Of a stretch of 64,000 nucleotides of DNA, positions 62,322-64,000 are shown one piece after another. The first letter of the stretch is position 1, and every line of letters starts with the position of its first letter. The notes beneath the pieces were generated by a model, which saw nothing but the letters and a program-made list of their open reading frames with translations, was not told the DNA's origin and made no database searches. This DNA is from DATFQE01 sp963739085 (lineage in GTDB: Bacteria; Actinomycetota; Thermoleophilia; Gaiellales; Gaiellaceae), in contig CAVTZA010000004.1 in assembly GCA_963739085.1 (NCBI GenBank), positions 310,001 to 374,000 on the forward strand, given 5' to 3'. Position numbers and translations under genes: made by a program.

Positions 62322-62896
62322 CTAGTCGTCGCGCTGATCGCGGTCGTTCAGCTGGCCGCGAATCTCCCCGCCGGGGAACTTCGCCGAGTGCACGTTCGCG
62401 TACGCCCGACCCGCGCGAATCGCGGCGACGAGCTCTTTGAACTCACCCGGGGCGATGCCCTGGCCGCCCGGGCTCGGCGGGAAGCCGGAGGCGAGCCCGG
62501 ACCGATCACCTCGAGAGGCGTGATCGTTCCGCTCACCGTTCCGCCCTCACCCGGGCACGGCGGCGTGCTCGCCGACGGCGACTGGACGGTGCCCTCGCAC
62601 AGCCAGGCCGAGATGCCGCCCGACACGGAGCGCTGTCCGAAGTGGATGTGCGCCTGGGCGACGGGCGCTTCGAGACCCGAGTACGTCAGCGTGTACTGGA
62701 TCTCGTCGTTGGAGTCGTTGATGGTTGCCCGGAACTTGCCCGTAGCCGTGCTCGAGACCGGCGGTGCCTCGAGGTAGCCGGACATGTCGTCCGACTTGAT
62801 CTGCCGCTTGTTTCCGTGGGCGAGCGCAAACGAGCCCGCGCCGAACACGACCAGCAGTGCCACGATGAGCCCTGCGTGGAGCGTGAGTCTCCGCAT
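62322..62896 (-). CDS. Secreted CHRD-domain protein, frameshifted
   Basis: The ATG at 62896 begins a signal peptide (MRRLTLHAGLIVALLVVFGAGSFALA). The CHRD pattern follows: ATINDSNDEIQYTLTYSGLE, AQAHIHFGQRSVSGGISAWLCEG. Near 62498 the family sequence moves to another phase and ends IRAGRAYANVHSAKFPGGEIRGQLND, stop at 62322. Net change is +2 or -1 base. CHRD proteins are exported beta-rich domains of unclear role. Convergent with the E2 gene. Confidence 0.75.
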
Positions 62897-62965
62897 GCAG
62901 TCTCCTCCTCCCCCCTGAGTTGGCGGTTCGAGGGACCTACGCGAGGCGGGCGCGGGCGGTTTGGA

Positions 62966-63277
62966 TCAAACGGCTACGAGCGGCTCGCCGAGGTGCTCGG
63001 CGAGCATCTCCTCGATGCGCGGCACGCTGACACGGCCCTCGACCCGCTCGACGATACGGCGGCCGCGGACGAGGACGAGGGTCGGGACGTCCTCGACGCG
63101 GAACCGCTCGGCGAGATCGGGATGCTCGTCCACGTCCACGCGGGCCACTCGGAGCCGATGGCGCTCCTTGCGCGCGAGGTGCGCGAGGGTGCTGTCCATC
63201 CTCCGGGCCGGGCCCGACTTGCGTGAGGTGAAGAAGACGAGGAGCGGCTTCGCCCTACCTGCTTTCTGCTCCTGCAC
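62966..63277 (-). CDS. Thioredoxin-fold protein lacking active-site cysteines
   Basis: 103 residues, GTG start. PLLVFFTSRKSGPARRMDSTLAHLA aligns with thioredoxin strand beta3 and helix alpha2, but where CGPC is expected the sequence is KSGPAR. VDVDEHPDLAERFRVEDVPTLVLVRG supplies the cis-Pro loop (VPT). It therefore cannot do dithiol chemistry and may instead act as a binding or chaperone domain. An alternative overlapping frame lacks these features. Confidence 0.75.
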   Translation of the reverse strand: MQEQKAGRAKPLLVFFTSRKSGPARRMDSTLAHLARKERHRLRVARVDVDEHPDLAERFRVEDVPTLVLVRGRRIVERVEGRVSVPRIEEMLAEHLGEPLVAV

Positions 63278-63328
63278 CGCACGGTTGGCCTACCCCGTTC
63301 GTCTGCCTTCGAAACGGTCCCCCCGCTC

Positions 63329-63334
63329 TACACT
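63329..63334 (+). promoter_or_regulatory. -10 box of probable leaderless promoter
   Basis: TACACT, 6 nt before the GTG at 63341. Confidence 0.45.
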
Positions 63335-63340
63335 GCCCTC

Positions 63341-63754
63341 GTGGAGTGGTACTGGCTCGGCGTTGCACTGGGGCTCGGCGTGTCTCTCGGCATCCTTGCG
63401 GCCGCCGTCGTCGGCGGCTGGGGGCCGGGGGTGCCCGCGGCGATCCTGCTCGGCGCGGCGGCGGGGCTAGGCGTTGGGTTGCTGCTCGGCGAGTGGGACG
63501 ACGCGATCGTCGGCGCCGTCGGCGGGGTGATCGGAGGCGCCTCCGGGGGCGTCGTCGTCCGTGGAGCACTGACCCGCGGTGGGACGAGAGGCGCGACCGG
63601 AGTGCTCGTTGCGGCGGCCGCGCTCGCTGCCGCCGCGCTCGCCTTCGTGCCCGTGGTCGGGCTCGTGGAGGCGATCGCCGCGCCGGTGATGGCGCGCCGC
63701 GCCCGGCAGCGAAGTGTGGAGCGCTACGCGGGGCTCCGAACCCTTGCCCGTTAG
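63341..63754 (+). CDS. Glycine-rich small membrane protein
   Basis: 137 residues, GTG start. Almost continuous Gly/Ala-rich hydrophobic sequence (LGVALGLGVSLGILAAAVVGG, AAILLGAAAGLGVGLLLGEWDD, AIVGAVGGVIGGASGGVVV) with later helix VLVAAAALAAAALAFVPVVGLVE and a basic C-terminus. Alternating glycine zippers suggest packed membrane helices. No known family recognised. Confidence 0.6.
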   Translation: MEWYWLGVALGLGVSLGILAAAVVGGWGPGVPAAILLGAAAGLGVGLLLGEWDDAIVGAVGGVIGGASGGVVVRGALTRGGTRGATGVLVAAAALAAAALAFVPVVGLVEAIAAPVMARRARQRSVERYAGLRTLAR

Positions 63755-63762
63755 GCGCTGAA

Positions 63763-64000
63763 GTGAGCGCTAAGCCGCTCATCCTCGTCGTCATCGACGG
63801 TCTCACGCCCTCGATGCTCGAGCGGGCGGTCGAGAGCGGCCTGCCCGCGATCTCGGCGCTCGCCCAGGCCGGCACCTACGGCCGGGCGACCTCCACCTTT
63901 CCCTCGCTCACGCCTGTGTGCCTGTCCTCGATCGCGACCGGCGCCCACCCGGACGTGCACGAGATCCCACACCTCGTCTGGTACCACCGCGGCGAGCGGC
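63763..64000 (+). CDS. Alkaline phosphatase-family (type I phosphodiesterase) protein, 3' end outside window
   Basis: Partial: 79 residues from a GTG at 63763. PLILVVIDGLTPSMLERAVESGLPAISALAQAG with metal Asp in IDG, then RATSTFPSLTPVCLSSIATGAHPDVHEI, which contains the Thr nucleophile in the TFPSLT region. These are the start of nucleotide pyrophosphatase/phosphodiesterase or phosphoglyceromutase-like enzymes. Fewer than 80 residues are visible, so substrate cannot be judged. Confidence 0.78.
   Translation, partial: MSAKPLILVVIDGLTPSMLERAVESGLPAISALAQAGTYGRATSTFPSLTPVCLSSIATGAHPDVHEIPHLVWYHRGER

Overview
This 64 kb window is very GC-rich, uses many GTG (and some TTG) starts, and packs genes tightly with 4-base ATGA/GTGA overlaps. 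The gene content (MqnA/MqnD-type protein, PuuD urate oxidase, paa phenylacetate genes, MoxR-DUF58-DUF4129 cluster, LtrA, DUF1385, many TANNNT boxes placed directly before start codons) suggests an actinobacterium. A soil Thermoleophilia/Gaiellales-like lineage is my best guess, but it is an inference. I see no phage, insertion sequence, rRNA or CRISPR array.

Layout. 0-1 kb: end of a YgfZ-like gene running into a tRNA 3'-end remnant, then an intact tRNA-Arg(GCG). 1-11.5 kb: quinone oxidoreductase, lipoprotein plus a divergent Nramp-like transporter, PRC-barrel proteins, DUF421, ornithine cyclodeaminase-like enzyme, MqnD-like protein, thiolase, aldehyde dehydrogenase, DUF1385; two related hairpin-ended intergenic elements follow the MqnD-like and aldehyde dehydrogenase genes. 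11.6-22.2 kb: a purine-catabolism island, with allantoate amidohydrolase, DUF3830, PuuD, UraD, UraH, 8-oxoguanine-type deaminase and adenine deaminase on one side and a three-subunit xanthine dehydrogenase on the other, read from a 27-bp divergent promoter. Together they can take adenine or xanthine through urate to allantoin, and later allantoate onward; allantoinase is not in the window. 22.2-28.5 kb: VOC, NUDIX and YdcZ proteins, three crotonase-family enzymes, a secreted protein and an HtrA-like protease. 28.5-31 kb: a 20-bp inverted-repeat-bounded segment with one methyltransferase, then a lipoprotein, a second methyltransferase and a class V aminotransferase. 32-39 kb: dienelactone hydrolase, membrane-linked esterase, LtrA, SulP, threonine dehydratase, DUF4386. 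39.4-42.2 kb: paaABCD with a divergent TetR regulator and operator. 42.3-51.5 kb: three consecutive secreted proteases (two M36 fungalysins, one S8 subtilisin), each closed by a hairpin terminator. 51.5-57 kb: VOC, diacylglycerol-kinase-like enzyme and the DUF4129/MoxR/DUF58 operon. 57-62.3 kb: alpha/beta hydrolase and a 2-oxoacid dehydrogenase locus (E1 alpha, E1 beta, E2) with three small genes inserted; E3 is absent here. 62.3-64 kb: CHRD protein, cysteine-less thioredoxin-like protein, glycine-rich membrane protein and the start of an alkaline-phosphatase-family gene.

A feature that affects reading of the whole window: at least ten otherwise well-conserved genes carry frameshifts. Most that I could resolve are single G or C insertions in CG-rich context. 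From about 46.2 to 51.9 kb they occur every few tens to hundreds of bases while catalytic residues stay intact. I suspect insertion-type sequencing error in a poorly polished stretch, but true decay cannot be excluded from sequence alone.
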